In this document: positions 1 through 6,775 of the stretch, one piece after another
Numbering within the stretch: position 1 is the stretch's first letter
Layout: each line of letters begins with the position of its first letter
NCBI GenBank assembly: GCA_027296925.1
Contig: JAPUIP010000297.1
Location: 1 to 15,214 of the forward strand
Source: Candidatus Poribacteria bacterium
Lineage (GTDB): Bacteria > Poribacteria > WGA-4E > PCPOR2b
DNA: 15,214 bases
Direction: 5' to 3'
Made by a program: the position numbers and the translations under genes
The notes under the pieces: model-generated
The model's input: only the letters and a program-made list of their open reading frames with translations
Databases searched by the model: none
What the model was told of the DNA's origin: nothing

Positions 1-405
1 GAGGGCAGGCTTTCCTTCGGTCGCTCAGGATAGCCTCCGTGAAGAATCTTTGTTTGACGGGAAGAGATCCTTCCCTTCGCAGAGCCTCAGAGCTTGTCCT
101 TGAACGAAGTGAAGGAACAGGCTCCAAGCCTCAGGATGACATAATAATGGTTTGATTGTTTCTCTGACCCTAACTAATTTTCAAAAACAAACTTTACATT
201 TCAGATCGGCAGAAGCCTGAATCTATCTGGCTTTTTCAATCCGACCCTATTACCCTCAGGCGGGCATACCTCGAAGTGACCGAAGGGAAACTTGTCCTGA
301 GCTTCGAAGGATGCCCGTGGTGCTCGGCACAAGTTTTCACAGTCTAGGGCAGGAATCCGCAATCCGAAGTCTGAAATTTAGTTAGGTATCTTGCTCTGAT
401 ATAAC
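1..405. repeat. Gene-free stretch made of dispersed intergenic repeat fragments
   Basis: No convincing gene lies upstream of 666. The sequence is built from fragments of a GTCATCCTGAG...CGAAGGAT-type repeat. On the minus strand it begins near 140 with TGTCATCCTGAG and contains several reworked copies of GAAGGA/CTGAG blocks. A 38-nt block at 276-313 recurs with minor differences at 6188-6226. Such blocks are common as dispersed hairpin repeats in several repeat-rich bacterial genomes. I see no tRNA, promoter or short coding frame with a ribosome binding site here. Confidence 0.6.
276..313 (+). repeat. Dispersed repeat, copy 1 (second copy at 6188-6226)
   Basis: Reads GTGACCGAAGGGAAA followed by CTTGTCCTGAGC, one variable base, then TCGAAGGATG. 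The copy at 6188-6226 differs by one extra A and one substitution in the variable position. Both are followed by a short spacer and GCCCG, so the similarity extends a little further. The repeat lies outside genes here and inside a small mobile element in the other copy. Confidence 0.8.
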
Positions 406-650
406 TTAACATAGTTTTCCGAAGAAATCAACAGTTGGGCTCATTTTACCCCCAACCAGGGACGATATATGCTTCGCCGCAACCCAGAAGCAATTCGTTG
501 AAATCGAGTCGAAATTTTTCACGTTTTCTATATCTGAAGTGGAATTTTCACTCACGCGCCACAATGGAGTGTGGCGCCGTAAAAGATTCTTCCCTTGGTA
601 TAAGGTGAGATTTCGACGGCACCGCACAATCGCATTTCAATTCATTCAAA

Positions 651-658
651 GGGAGGAG
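651..658 (+). promoter_or_regulatory. Strong Shine-Dalgarno site deciding a GTG start
   Basis: GGGAGGAG lies seven bases before the GTG at 666. It is the best ribosome binding site upstream of this frame and supports translation from a non-ATG codon. Confidence 0.75.
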
Positions 659-665
659 AAATACA

Positions 666-2201
666 GTGGGACGCCTTAGATCCTACAGCCGATACCACCT
701 ACGGAAAACTATTCAAGATCGCAAGGCTTTAACGGCAATCTTCATGGTATTGCTTGGCGTGCTGCTCAACGCGGAATCTCAGGATGCCGATGTGGCACAA
801 CTGATTGCCATGCGAGTGCATTTTCATGCCGAAGCGATGAAAACACGTGTTGCGTTGGAGTTCAGCAAAAAAGTTGATTATCAGCAAATACCGGGGGAGA
901 TGGCGATCCAATTCGAGCTACTTCAGACAACGCAATCGCGTTTGACGCTTCCAAGCATTGGGAAATCAGACCCGATTCTCAAGGATTTTGAACTCCACCC
1001 ATCAAACAACAATGCGATGTCCCTGCATCTTTTTTTGCATCAGCGGGTTAAGTCCGATCAATTTTGGCTGTTGCATTCGCCCCATCCTATCCTTGTCATT
1101 GACCTGTATCCGGTGAAGGGCCCAGCAGAAATGATCCAACCATCTCTTCCGGAGGAGCGGCAGACGTCTGCCACAGTAGGTTCGGCCCTTCCTCGGCAGG
1201 TGGAACCGTCTGAAAATGAGATCGACCGTGTCTCCACGTCTGCTGTCGAGTTAACGGCTCCCTTTTCCCAGAACACCTCGTCTTATGCGCAAGAGAGCCA
1301 AAGGTCGCCCGGTGACCGTGGCATGAGGTCGGCACCGGCGGGTGAACAAGCACCAGCAGATACCAATTCCCACGGCCACGCCAATGCATCGACCGTGATG
1401 AGTGTCCCCCAAAATGAGCCGAGGGGAGCAATGACGGAGGAAATCAACGCACCGGATCTTTGGAGATCTCTCCAGAACGCATTGAACGTGCTTCTACTGG
1501 GGGGCGTGGTTTGGCTGGGATTGCTCGCCCGAAAATATCGTCGCCGGCTGGAGGCACTGGGTGCACGCCCAGAAGTCGCCGTTTCTCTCCGAGTGTTGGC
1601 CAAGGGGATGGATGAGGTCGTATCAAAGGTCAAATTCGCCGGTAGTGTGTTGGGCTTTGGCAGAAAGCAGGGGACTGAAGCAACCGACCATCCAGATCCG
1701 GCTGAAATGCAGACAGAAGCGAACACGCCTCCTGTGGCCGGCCGCCTTTCCCAACAAGATGCGGTGCCAGTTGCCAGAGCCGGGCAGTCTACCCCCCTGG
1801 TGTTGACCACCCCAACGGCCGTTGATGATGAGAGAAGGCCGGTTGAAGGGCAGAATGCAGGAGACCTCAAAGAGAAAGCAGGAGCGGAGGGAAATGTCCT
1901 TCGAGAGCGCGCTGATTTGGCAAATCCACAACAGACGCTTTCAAATCCCAATGAAGCTTCGAGTGGAGAAGATGCGACATGCCCTCAGCGATGCAAAAAA
2001 CGGCTCATTAAGAATCTTTGCCATCTACCGATTTATCTGCTGGATTTGCCCGGCGGGAGAACGCTGAAAATTCGAGCCGGAGAGACGATCACTGTGGCGG
2101 AGGCCTATCTCCAGTGCCCTGAGATCATCTATCATCAAGACCGAGGGAACATCGCTGTTTTAGAGTGCCCGGAAAGCCCAGAAAGAGACAAGCTTGAGTA
2201 G
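666..2201 (+). CDS. Bitopic envelope protein with AMIN-like N-terminal region, function unknown
   Basis: 511 residues from a GTG start with a strong Shine-Dalgarno site. Residues 21-36 (ALTAIFMVLLGVLLNA) follow basic residues and look like a signal peptide or anchor. Residues about 50-150 alternate short beta-strand patterns and end LLHSPHPILVIDLYP. This resembles AMIN domains, which bind peptidoglycan or secretin complexes in AmiC and PilQ; it is a resemblance by eye only. A Ser/Pro/Gln-rich linker follows. A second hydrophobic segment lies around residues 272-289 (NVLLLGGVVWLGLLA) and is followed by a basic KYRRR stop-transfer signal. Next comes another low-complexity acidic linker of about 150 residues. 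A compact C-terminal region (about 438-500) contains CPQRC, LPGGRTLKIRAGETI and CPEII. The likely topology is a periplasmic N-terminus and a cytoplasmic C-terminus. It stands alone on the plus strand. I do not recognise the gene; a role in envelope or pilus assembly is only a guess. Confidence 0.75.
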   Translation: MGRLRSYSRYHLRKTIQDRKALTAIFMVLLGVLLNAESQDADVAQLIAMRVHFHAEAMKTRVALEFSKKVDYQQIPGEMAIQFELLQTTQSRLTLPSIGKSDPILKDFELHPSNNNAMSLHLFLHQRVKSDQFWLLHSPHPILVIDLYPVKGPAEMIQPSLPEERQTSATVGSALPRQVEPSENEIDRVSTSAVELTAPFSQNTSSYAQESQRSPGDRGMRSAPAGEQAPADTNSHGHANASTVMSVPQNEPRGAMTEEINAPDLWRSLQNALNVLLLGGVVWLGLLARKYRRRLEALGARPEVAVSLRVLAKGMDEVVSKVKFAGSVLGFGRKQGTEATDHPDPAEMQTEANTPPVAGRLSQQDAVPVARAGQSTPLVLTTPTAVDDERRPVEGQNAGDLKEKAGAEGNVLRERADLANPQQTLSNPNEASSGEDATCPQRCKKRLIKNLCHLPIYLLDLPGGRTLKIRAGETITVAEAYLQCPEIIYHQDRGNIAVLECPESPERDKLE

Positions 2202-2307
2202 TGGATCTCAGCGGAATTTTTGACTGCGTCAACTTTGCATTGTAAAATAAATCCTGGCACTTGTCATTCTGAGCTGAAGGCGAAGAAGCGGGCGCGATGA
2301 ATAGCCG

Positions 2308-2694
2308 TCACTGGCGGTCATCAAGGGACGAATCCACTGCGAAAATGTCCATCTCGACCGGACATGCCTCTTGTATCGCCAGAAGCACACGACGAATCTT
2401 TTCGACCACCGCTACGGTGTCTGCTGTTCCTGGGGACGACAGGTCTTCGCCCATCGCTCGCAGGGCCTGGGCATGCATGATCGTCGCCTGGTTGGTGACC
2501 AGCTGGCCAAGAAGAATCCGTTCGATGTCATGTTTCGGAAACCACACGCGGTGATTGTCATCGTAGGAACAGGTTAGCAGATCCCCTTCAAATTCGACCA
2601 CGAAGCCCCGCGTCTCAACCTGAGTCAGGTCGGCGTACACCGGCTTCGTCGTAGACGGATCTTCCCATATTGAATCGTCATGGGCATTCTTCAT
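2308..2694 (-). CDS. Small hypothetical protein, 128 aa
   Basis: The ATG at 2694 is preceded by AGAGGTG at a spacing of six bases. The protein is soluble and acidic, with no signal peptide or membrane segment. Residues about 18-60 (YADLTQVETRGFVVEFEGDLL...RVWFPKHDIERILLG) look like a small beta-rich fold. The rest is mainly helical (TNQATIMHAQALRAMGEDL, then VAVVEKIRRVLLAIQEACP). The wording of the first half (a strand-rich sequence ending in a WFPKHDIERI segment) resembles small proteins that sense or bind a ligand, but I cannot name a family. It lies downstream of the PhyH gene on the same strand, 142 bases away, with two hairpins between them, so co-transcription is uncertain. Confidence 0.7.
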   Translation of the reverse strand: MKNAHDDSIWEDPSTTKPVYADLTQVETRGFVVEFEGDLLTCSYDDNHRVWFPKHDIERILLGQLVTNQATIMHAQALRAMGEDLSSPGTADTVAVVEKIRRVLLAIQEACPVEMDIFAVDSSLDDRQ

Positions 2695-2717
2695 TGTTCA
2701 CCTCTTTAAAAGCGGCT

Positions 2718-2732
2718 AACCTTCGGAAGGTT
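2718..2732. repeat. Short palindromic hairpin AACCTTCGGAAGGTT
   Basis: A 6-bp stem with a 3-nt loop, followed by five T residues on the plus strand (2731-2735), so it looks like a weak plus-strand terminator. It is the exact reverse complement of the 15-mer at 2765-2779. Both lie between the PhyH gene and the 128-aa gene. Confidence 0.65.
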
Positions 2733-2755
2733 TTTGAATCCAGAACGGACATCGG

Positions 2756-2788
2756 CAACTTATAAACCTTCCGAAGGTTCATAAGTTG
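2756..2788. repeat. Near-perfect 33-nt hairpin in the PhyH/128-aa intergenic gap
   Basis: CAACTTAT (2756-2763) pairs with ATAAGTTG (2781-2788). After one A/C mismatch, AACCTT (2765-2770) pairs with AAGGTT (2774-2779) around a CCG loop. That gives 14 Watson-Crick pairs. No T-tract follows on either strand, so it is not a typical intrinsic terminator. The core AACCTTCCGAAGGTT inverts the hairpin at 2718-2732, which suggests a dispersed REP-like repeat. It would be transcribed as a leader of the 128-aa gene or a trailer of the PhyH gene. Confidence 0.7.
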
Positions 2789-2800
2789 CTTTCAGATTTG

Positions 2801-2811
2801 GAATTGGTATA
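2801..2811. repeat. Solo end motif GAATTGGTATA
   Basis: Identical over 11 bases to 6776-6786 and to the reverse complement of 7072-7082. It resembles the right ends (GGTA) of the small elements at 6144-6394 and 14533-14683, but no matching left end with a direct repeat is visible here. It may be the relic of an older insertion that brought the adjacent hairpins. Confidence 0.45.
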
Positions 2812-2836
2812 GGCGAACATTCAGACGCGGACAACC

Positions 2837-3571
2837 CTAATCTGCATCGAGTGCTAGCACTTTGCGGGCCAAGGGTGACAGCCGAGCCTGAACGTCGGGC
2901 GATAGGTATTTCCTTTGTTCCAGTTGTTGTGATAGACCTTTCCGCGTGAAATAGACGTGCATGACGCGCCGCCGGCCTCCCGACGGATTGGCCGACGCCC
3001 CGTGAAGAATATGGGCATTCGTGACGATGACGCTGCCGGCGGGAATTTCAGCATAGAGCACACCGGCTTCATCGGCGGGCGGAGGGTCAGGATGTCTATG
3101 GCTTCCCGGCATCAGCCGGGTTGCGCCATTGGCTTGGTTCATATCGTCGATAGCCCACAGGGAATTGACGACAATGGTCCCGGCCGCCGGTCCCGGCGGG
3201 AGATCGCGATGGAGGATTTGATTGCCTTGCCCTTTTAAGGGCTCTAAGGAATTAAGGCTGGAGAGGATACAATCGTCCCCAAGCAAGGAGCAAACGAGGT
3301 CATAGATCGGATACCGCAGAAAGATTGATTCAAAAAAGGGCCCTTTGTTGACCAGATTGGAAGCGAAGTGGTAGCCTTCGACACGCCTCAGCCCATCCCG
3401 TTCGGGGTCGTAGGTGGCGTAGATCTCATCCAGCGCCTCCCGAAGGAATTTCAGTTCATCTTCGGTGAGGACGTCAGGAACAACGGTAAATCCATGCTCT
3501 TCAAGATTCCTGTAGTGGTCTTGCAGGTTTCTGCGAGTGGAATCCAATTTCTTCGCTGGGGCTTGAGTCAT
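2837..3571 (-). CDS. Phytanoyl-CoA dioxygenase (PhyH) family protein
   Basis: 244 residues, a typical length for bacterial members. I chose the ATG at 3571 because AAGGAG lies seven bases upstream; an in-frame upstream extension to 3742 belongs to a different, decayed gene. The double-stranded beta-helix fold carries the Fe(II) ligands His121 and Asp123 in LHRDLPPG. The distal histidine is probably His190 in HILHGAS, and an arginine near 200-202 (GGRRR) would bind 2-oxoglutarate. GATRLMPGSHRH and IPAGSVIVTNAH are characteristic strands. The enzyme is a soluble non-heme iron dioxygenase that would hydroxylate a small organic substrate using O2 and 2-oxoglutarate; the substrate cannot be told from sequence. 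It follows the enolase-superfamily gene (3891-5027) on the same strand, and both could act on related compounds. Confidence 0.9.
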   Translation of the reverse strand: MTQAPAKKLDSTRRNLQDHYRNLEEHGFTVVPDVLTEDELKFLREALDEIYATYDPERDGLRRVEGYHFASNLVNKGPFFESIFLRYPIYDLVCSLLGDDCILSSLNSLEPLKGQGNQILHRDLPPGPAAGTIVVNSLWAIDDMNQANGATRLMPGSHRHPDPPPADEAGVLYAEIPAGSVIVTNAHILHGASANPSGGRRRVMHVYFTRKGLSQQLEQRKYLSPDVQARLSPLARKVLALDAD

Positions 3572-3595
3572 GCGAAACTCCTTCTTTATTCTTGG

Positions 3596-3861
3596 GACTC
3601 GATCCAACCACACGGGACTCAGCCACGCGCGGTGACCATCCGCCTGACGCAGTCGCAGGTAGTAATAAGCGCCCTGACCGTCGGGCGAGGGCAGGACGAC
3701 GTCGTTGAATTCCACATCCCGGCGGCGAGGCCGTCCGGACATTCGAGGCGTAGCCGCAACGGTTGGGGCTCACGATCCGTGGTTACAAATTCTCTTGTCC
3801 CTTCGTACGACACGCGAAGCTGCTCACTATCGCTCGAAATTTCCATAAAAAACTCTCGCTT
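3596..3861 (-). pseudogene. Frameshifted C-terminal remnant of an unidentified gene, possibly PHP/DUF3604-like
   Basis: Two minus-strand frames join into one plausible protein end. The first reads MEISSDSEQLRVSYEGTRE... through LRLRLECPDG (3846 to about 3733). The second continues RPRRRDVEFNDVVLPSPDG, then GAYYYLRLRQADGHRAWLSPVWLD (about 3736 to 3600). The frames are out of register by one indel, and an in-frame TGA lies just upstream of the first part. The ending YYYLRLRQADGHRAWLSPVW resembles the C-terminus of bacterial PHP-superfamily or DUF3604-type metallohydrolases, which often end in a beta-strand with SSPIW; this match is from memory. The rest of such a gene is missing, because the preceding gene ends at 3891. 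The second frame runs without a stop into the PhyH gene, so an annotation tool would wrongly fuse them. Confidence 0.55.
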
Positions 3862-3890
3862 TCAGTGGCGGGAAGCGGCGACTACCACTT

Positions 3891-5027
3891 TTATGTTCTG
3901 ACAACAAGATCTGGATTAATCTCCACACCTAAACCGGGCTTTGTAGGCACCGCGATATATCCGTCTGCGTCAACCGTTGGTGGGTCTTGAAAGATTGAAA
4001 AGGCGTGTCGATAGTCACCAATCGGTGGGTCATGGAGCAACTCCAGATATGGTGCATGCGCCCACGAGGCGACCAGATGGAGATGGGCGATGGTTCCCAA
4101 GTTACGGCCACCGTGGTGCGGCACAACTTTTTTGCCGAACGCCTCGGCTAACACACCGATTTTTCGCAACGCCGAGATGCCTTCGGTGACCATACTCTCC
4201 GGCTGTAGAATGTCGTATACTTCTTCTTGCAGCATCTGGAGGAATTCATGGAGGCCGTGATTATTTTCACCGCCGGCAATCGGCATGTCAACCTGTCGAT
4301 TCAGGTCGGCCAGTTGTTTGAAGGCGTAGCGCGGCAAGGGTTCTTCCAGCCAGTAACACCCCAGTTGCTGCAATTCTCTGGCGGTTTCGACGGCACGGCG
4401 ATAATCCCAAAGCACGCCGGGTTGCCAATTGCCACTGGACTGCGCTTGATTGGCATCGACCATAATCTCCATCTTGTCACCGACAGCCAGTCGCACCTTT
4501 TCAACCGTCTCCAGATCCGCCTTCATCGTCGGGTGATGGATGCGGAGCTTGATGGCTTTCCACCCTTCGTTCACCAATTCCGCCGCGAGCTGGGCGCGCT
4601 CCTCCGGCGTCGAAAGTCGAACCATGCTGGCGTAGGCAGGCACCCTCTCCTTGGTGCCGCCCCACAGCTTATACAGCGGCTGTCCGCAGGCTTTCCCAAT
4701 GAGGTCCCACAGCGCAATGTCAATCCCCGCGCTGCCACGGTAAGGGAGCCCTCGCGCGTAATAGCGCAGAACCGCCACATGCTCTTCCATGTCAAATGGA
4801 TCCGCGCCAATCAATTGGGATTTGATAGCGGGTAGCAGGCGTTCCTCTACCGCGGGACCGATCCCAGTCAAGCCTTGGTCGGTATGAATTGCAATGTAGG
4901 CGCCGCCACCCTCTGTGAAATCCATCTGTCCTCCGGGGCTCCAGGCGGGCTCCAACGTGCCCACCTCTCTGATTGTCTTAAGCGAGATGACTTGAATATC
5001 CGTAATTCTTAATCTGGATGTGCTCAT
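3891..5027 (-). CDS. Mandelate racemase/muconate lactonizing enzyme family protein (enolase superfamily) 1
   Basis: 378 residues from the ATG at 5027, which has AGGAGA seven bases upstream; a longer frame back to 5108 has no such site. The N-terminal capping domain covers roughly residues 1-125 and the barrel follows. Lys160 in KAIKLRIH is the candidate general base. Asp191 (MVDANQ), the glutamate pair 228-229 (WLEEP) and Glu254 (AGGEN) fit the three Mg2+ ligands. His304/305 (VVPHHGG) fits the second base. The position that is usually Asp, partner of that histidine, is Glu277 in LQPES, which is unusual. Members dehydrate or racemise sugar acids and related carboxylates by abstracting the alpha-proton; the substrate is unknown. 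The gene lies between a receiver protein and the PhyH enzyme on the same strand. It shares only family-level resemblance with the second enolase at 10633-11721, so they are not a recent duplication. Confidence 0.9.
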   Translation of the reverse strand: MSTSRLRITDIQVISLKTIREVGTLEPAWSPGGQMDFTEGGGAYIAIHTDQGLTGIGPAVEERLLPAIKSQLIGADPFDMEEHVAVLRYYARGLPYRGSAGIDIALWDLIGKACGQPLYKLWGGTKERVPAYASMVRLSTPEERAQLAAELVNEGWKAIKLRIHHPTMKADLETVEKVRLAVGDKMEIMVDANQAQSSGNWQPGVLWDYRRAVETARELQQLGCYWLEEPLPRYAFKQLADLNRQVDMPIAGGENNHGLHEFLQMLQEEVYDILQPESMVTEGISALRKIGVLAEAFGKKVVPHHGGRNLGTIAHLHLVASWAHAPYLELLHDPPIGDYRHAFSIFQDPPTVDADGYIAVPTKPGLGVEINPDLVVRT

Positions 5028-5034
5028 CACAAAA

Positions 5035-5040
5035 TCTCCT
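5035..5040 (-). promoter_or_regulatory. Shine-Dalgarno site AGGAGA deciding the enolase 1 start
   Basis: On the minus strand AGGAGA precedes GTG-ATG at the start of the 378-aa frame. It fixes the start at 5027 (or the adjacent GTG at 5030) and argues against the upstream ATG at 5108. Confidence 0.7.
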
Positions 5041-5288
5041 GAAAACAGATGCTGTCTGCGGTCTCCGAGTCCGTTAATCTCCGAGGCGATGGCGGGGGCT
5101 GTAGCCAAAGGTCTGATGCACCCCCAATATCCTCATGTTTATGCCTCCGTTCAATCTGGGGCGGTTTGTTACTTTGGACTGAGAAATGAAGTATGAAGTT
5201 TAGGGCATATGCGAGCACCCATCCACCTGACACCTGTAAAAGCGCAGCCTCAACAACTTATAAGAATTTGCAGAAGCGGCGGGATTTC

Positions 5289-5678
5289 TCAATTCGATGG
5301 CAACTCGGCTGCATGATCGATGATCTCTCGTACCGACTGGAGGACCGCCTTCCAATCCAAAGGTTTGGCGAAAGTCCGGCGTGCACCGAGCATCTCCGCC
5401 ACATGCAGATAATCGTCCGGTCCAATATGACCATCTCCGGAAATGGCAATAATCTTCACATCGGGGAAGTCACGCCGAAGCACCGCAATCGACTCAATGC
5501 CCTCTTTCTCCGGCATGATGAGGTCCATAATCACCAAATCCGATGGCGCTTCTCGATAGAGACGCATCCCCTCTTCGCCGTCTGGCGCCTCGATTACCTC
5601 ATATCCGGCCCGTTCCAACATCTGCCGGAGCATCCCTCGGACTTGATCATCGTCGTCTATGACAAGAATACGTGCCAT
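5289..5678 (-). CDS. Stand-alone response regulator receiver (CheY-like) protein
   Basis: 129 residues with a single receiver domain and no output domain. The acidic pocket is Asp8-Asp11 (IDDDD), the phosphoacceptor is Asp52 (VIMDLIMP), Ser80 lies in AISGDG and Lys105 in FAKPL; all key residues are present. The start is the ATG at 5678, with AAGGGAAA about ten bases upstream. It lies 156 bases downstream of the broken hybrid kinase on the same strand, so that kinase was probably its phosphodonor or relay partner before it was interrupted. Signalling to a separate partner protein would be its mode of action. Because the neighbouring kinase is broken, it is now either an orphan served by another kinase or beginning to decay; its own sequence looks intact. 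Confidence 0.9.
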   Translation of the reverse strand: MARILVIDDDDQVRGMLRQMLERAGYEVIEAPDGEEGMRLYREAPSDLVIMDLIMPEKEGIESIAVLRRDFPDVKIIAISGDGHIGPDDYLHVAEMLGARRTFAKPLDWKAVLQSVREIIDHAAELPSN

Positions 5679-5834
5679 TGCTTATGTTTCCCTTTCTTGA
5701 TGAAACGGTTCAGTGCCTTTCGCGCGTAGCCGAATCTCTCTCAATCTGTGTGTTGACTGGGGCGATCTCACCAACCGCAGCGGCAATTACCAGTCTCTCC
5801 GGCGCCGACTCCTGCGGGCATACGCATTCAGTTA

Positions 5835-6140
5835 CTAATTCTGATCCAGCGCCCATCGGATCGCGTTGCCCAGTTCGCGAATAATCAGCGGTTTCATGAT
5901 GTATTGCCGAATTCCCATGCGTTTTGCTTCTGCCTCAGTGATCATCTCGCTAAACCCCGTCATGAGGATAATCGGTATATTGGGTCGAATCCGCATCAAT
6001 TCTTGGGCCAACTGAACCCCTGTTAGATTGGGCATGGTTAGATCCGTAATGACTAAGTCAAATTGCTCGGGTTCTGCACAGAATTTCTCCAGAGCCTCCA
6101 CACTGCTGCTCCTGGTGGTTACTTTATAACCAAGCGCCTG
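5835..6140 (-). pseudogene. Hybrid histidine kinase, C-terminal receiver fragment (split by a mobile element)
   Basis: The open frame holds the last part of a receiver domain: QALGYKVTTRSSSVEALEKF, then phosphoacceptor Asp in VITDLTMP, Thr in ILMTGFS, and Lys in IMKPL, ending at the TAG at 5835. The beginning of the domain, including its acidic pair, is missing here and is found on the other side of the element at 6144-6394. An apparent ATG at 6149 lies within the element's end, has an in-frame TAA just before it and lacks a ribosome binding site, so it is not a real start. Joining codon CAG at 6140 to TTA at 6397 restores a continuous receiver. Confidence 0.85.
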
Positions 6141-6143
6141 TAA
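6141..6143. repeat. 3-bp target repeat TAA, left copy of element 1
   Basis: TAA immediately before TACC; the second copy is at 6395-6397, immediately after GGTA. Deleting the element plus one TAA restores the reading frame of the interrupted receiver domain. Confidence 0.75.
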
Positions 6144-6394
6144 TACCATTTACAGTTGAGATTGAGCCCATTGTCATGTTGAGCGCAGTGACCGAAGGGA
6201 AAACTTGTCCTGAGCCTCGAAGGATGAAATGCCCGCTAGGGTACTTGTGCCGCCTGTCGCGCCTGTGCCGAGCTTCGAGGTAAGCTTCGAGGGGAGCTTC
6301 GAGGTATCCCGTGGGGCGAAGCATCTCATCTGTCGAGATGCTTCGGCAAAGCCTCAGAATGACAGAAAAGGCTCATTTCCAAATCAAAACGGTA
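6144..6394. mobile_element. Small non-autonomous inverted-repeat element (MITE-like), copy 1, inside a receiver-domain gene
   Basis: 251 bp, begins TACCATTTACAGTTGAG and ends GGTA; the reverse complement of the right end is TACCGTTTTGATTTGG. About 16 of the first 23 positions match between ends. TAA flanks it on both sides (6141-6143, 6395-6397). The core is a palindrome-rich dispersed repeat: TTGTCATGTTGAG near 6170 pairs loosely with CTCAGAATGACA near 6354-6365, and a repeat also found at 276-313 lies at 6188-6226. Short reiterated AGCTTCGAGG units lie at about 6270-6305. It has no coding capacity, so it needs a transposase supplied elsewhere. A 3-bp TNA repeat is known for the IS1031 group of the IS5 family, which makes that a candidate source; this is inference. 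Confidence 0.8.
6188..6226 (+). repeat. Dispersed repeat, copy 2 (first copy at 276-313)
   Basis: Matches the block at 276-313 almost base for base, with one inserted A and one substitution. Here it forms part of the core of the element at 6144-6394. Confidence 0.8.
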
Positions 6395-6720
6395 TAACAT
6401 CTCTTTTCCCATCCCAGCAATCATCGCTTCATCATCAACGAATAGAATCCGTTCTGTTCCTTTGGGAATCTGCTCAACCTCCGGAGTCTCCTCTTTGACA
6501 TTGTCATCTGCCAAGGGAAGAAAGACAGTAAAGATGCTTCCTTCCCCACGTTCACTATGGACTGCAATATCTCCTCCGTGACTTTTCACAATACCGTGAA
6601 CGGCGGACAGTCCCATGCCGGTTCCTTCGCCGGGCGCCTTGGTTGTGAAAAACGGAATTTCGGCGGCTCTTGCAATCGCTTCCTCCCCGGAGGAAACCAC
6701 AGCCGGCGCTTTGGCCCCTT
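6395..6720 (-). pseudogene. Hybrid histidine kinase, ATPase end and start of receiver (decayed)
   Basis: The frame reads GEEAIARAAEIPFFTTKAPG, then GEGTGMGLSAVHGIVKSHGG, which is the F-box and G2-box of a histidine kinase ATPase domain. It continues with the usual last strand (GEGSIFTVFLPL), a linker and the first third of a receiver, ERILFVDDEAMIAGMGKEML. It then enters the inserted element after codon TTA at 6395-6397. Upstream of about 6720 the sequence no longer resembles a kinase: the H-box, N-box and G1-box are absent and a solo element end lies at 6776-6788. The gene has therefore lost its dimerisation and sensor parts as well as being split, and cannot make an active kinase. Before decay it was a hybrid kinase with a C-terminal receiver. 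Confidence 0.8.
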
Positions 6721-6775
6721 GCGGAGGTAATCCGGAATTTACTGAAGACGCCGAGAATCTTGTCCTTTAGAACGC

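Noticed and set aside
406..627. Minus-strand open frame of 73 codons upstream of the AMIN-like gene
   Set aside because: It has no ribosome binding site or domain pattern and lies in a repeat-rich leader region.
1283..1951. Minus-strand 222-codon open frame opposite the AMIN-like gene
   Set aside because: It lies within the low-complexity linker of the real gene; its Ser/Pro-rich composition mirrors the opposite strand.
3571..3742. N-terminal extension of the PhyH protein to 301 residues
   Set aside because: The extension matches a frame-shifted remnant of another gene, and the ribosome binding site precedes the internal ATG at 3571.
5027..5108. Upstream start of enolase 1 giving 405 residues
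   Set aside because: The extra 27 residues have no domain role, and AGGAGA with correct spacing precedes the ATG at 5027.
5027..5233. Minus-strand 68-codon frame overlapping the leader of enolase 1
   Set aside because: It has no recognisable motif or ribosome binding site and overlaps the translation start of a clear gene.
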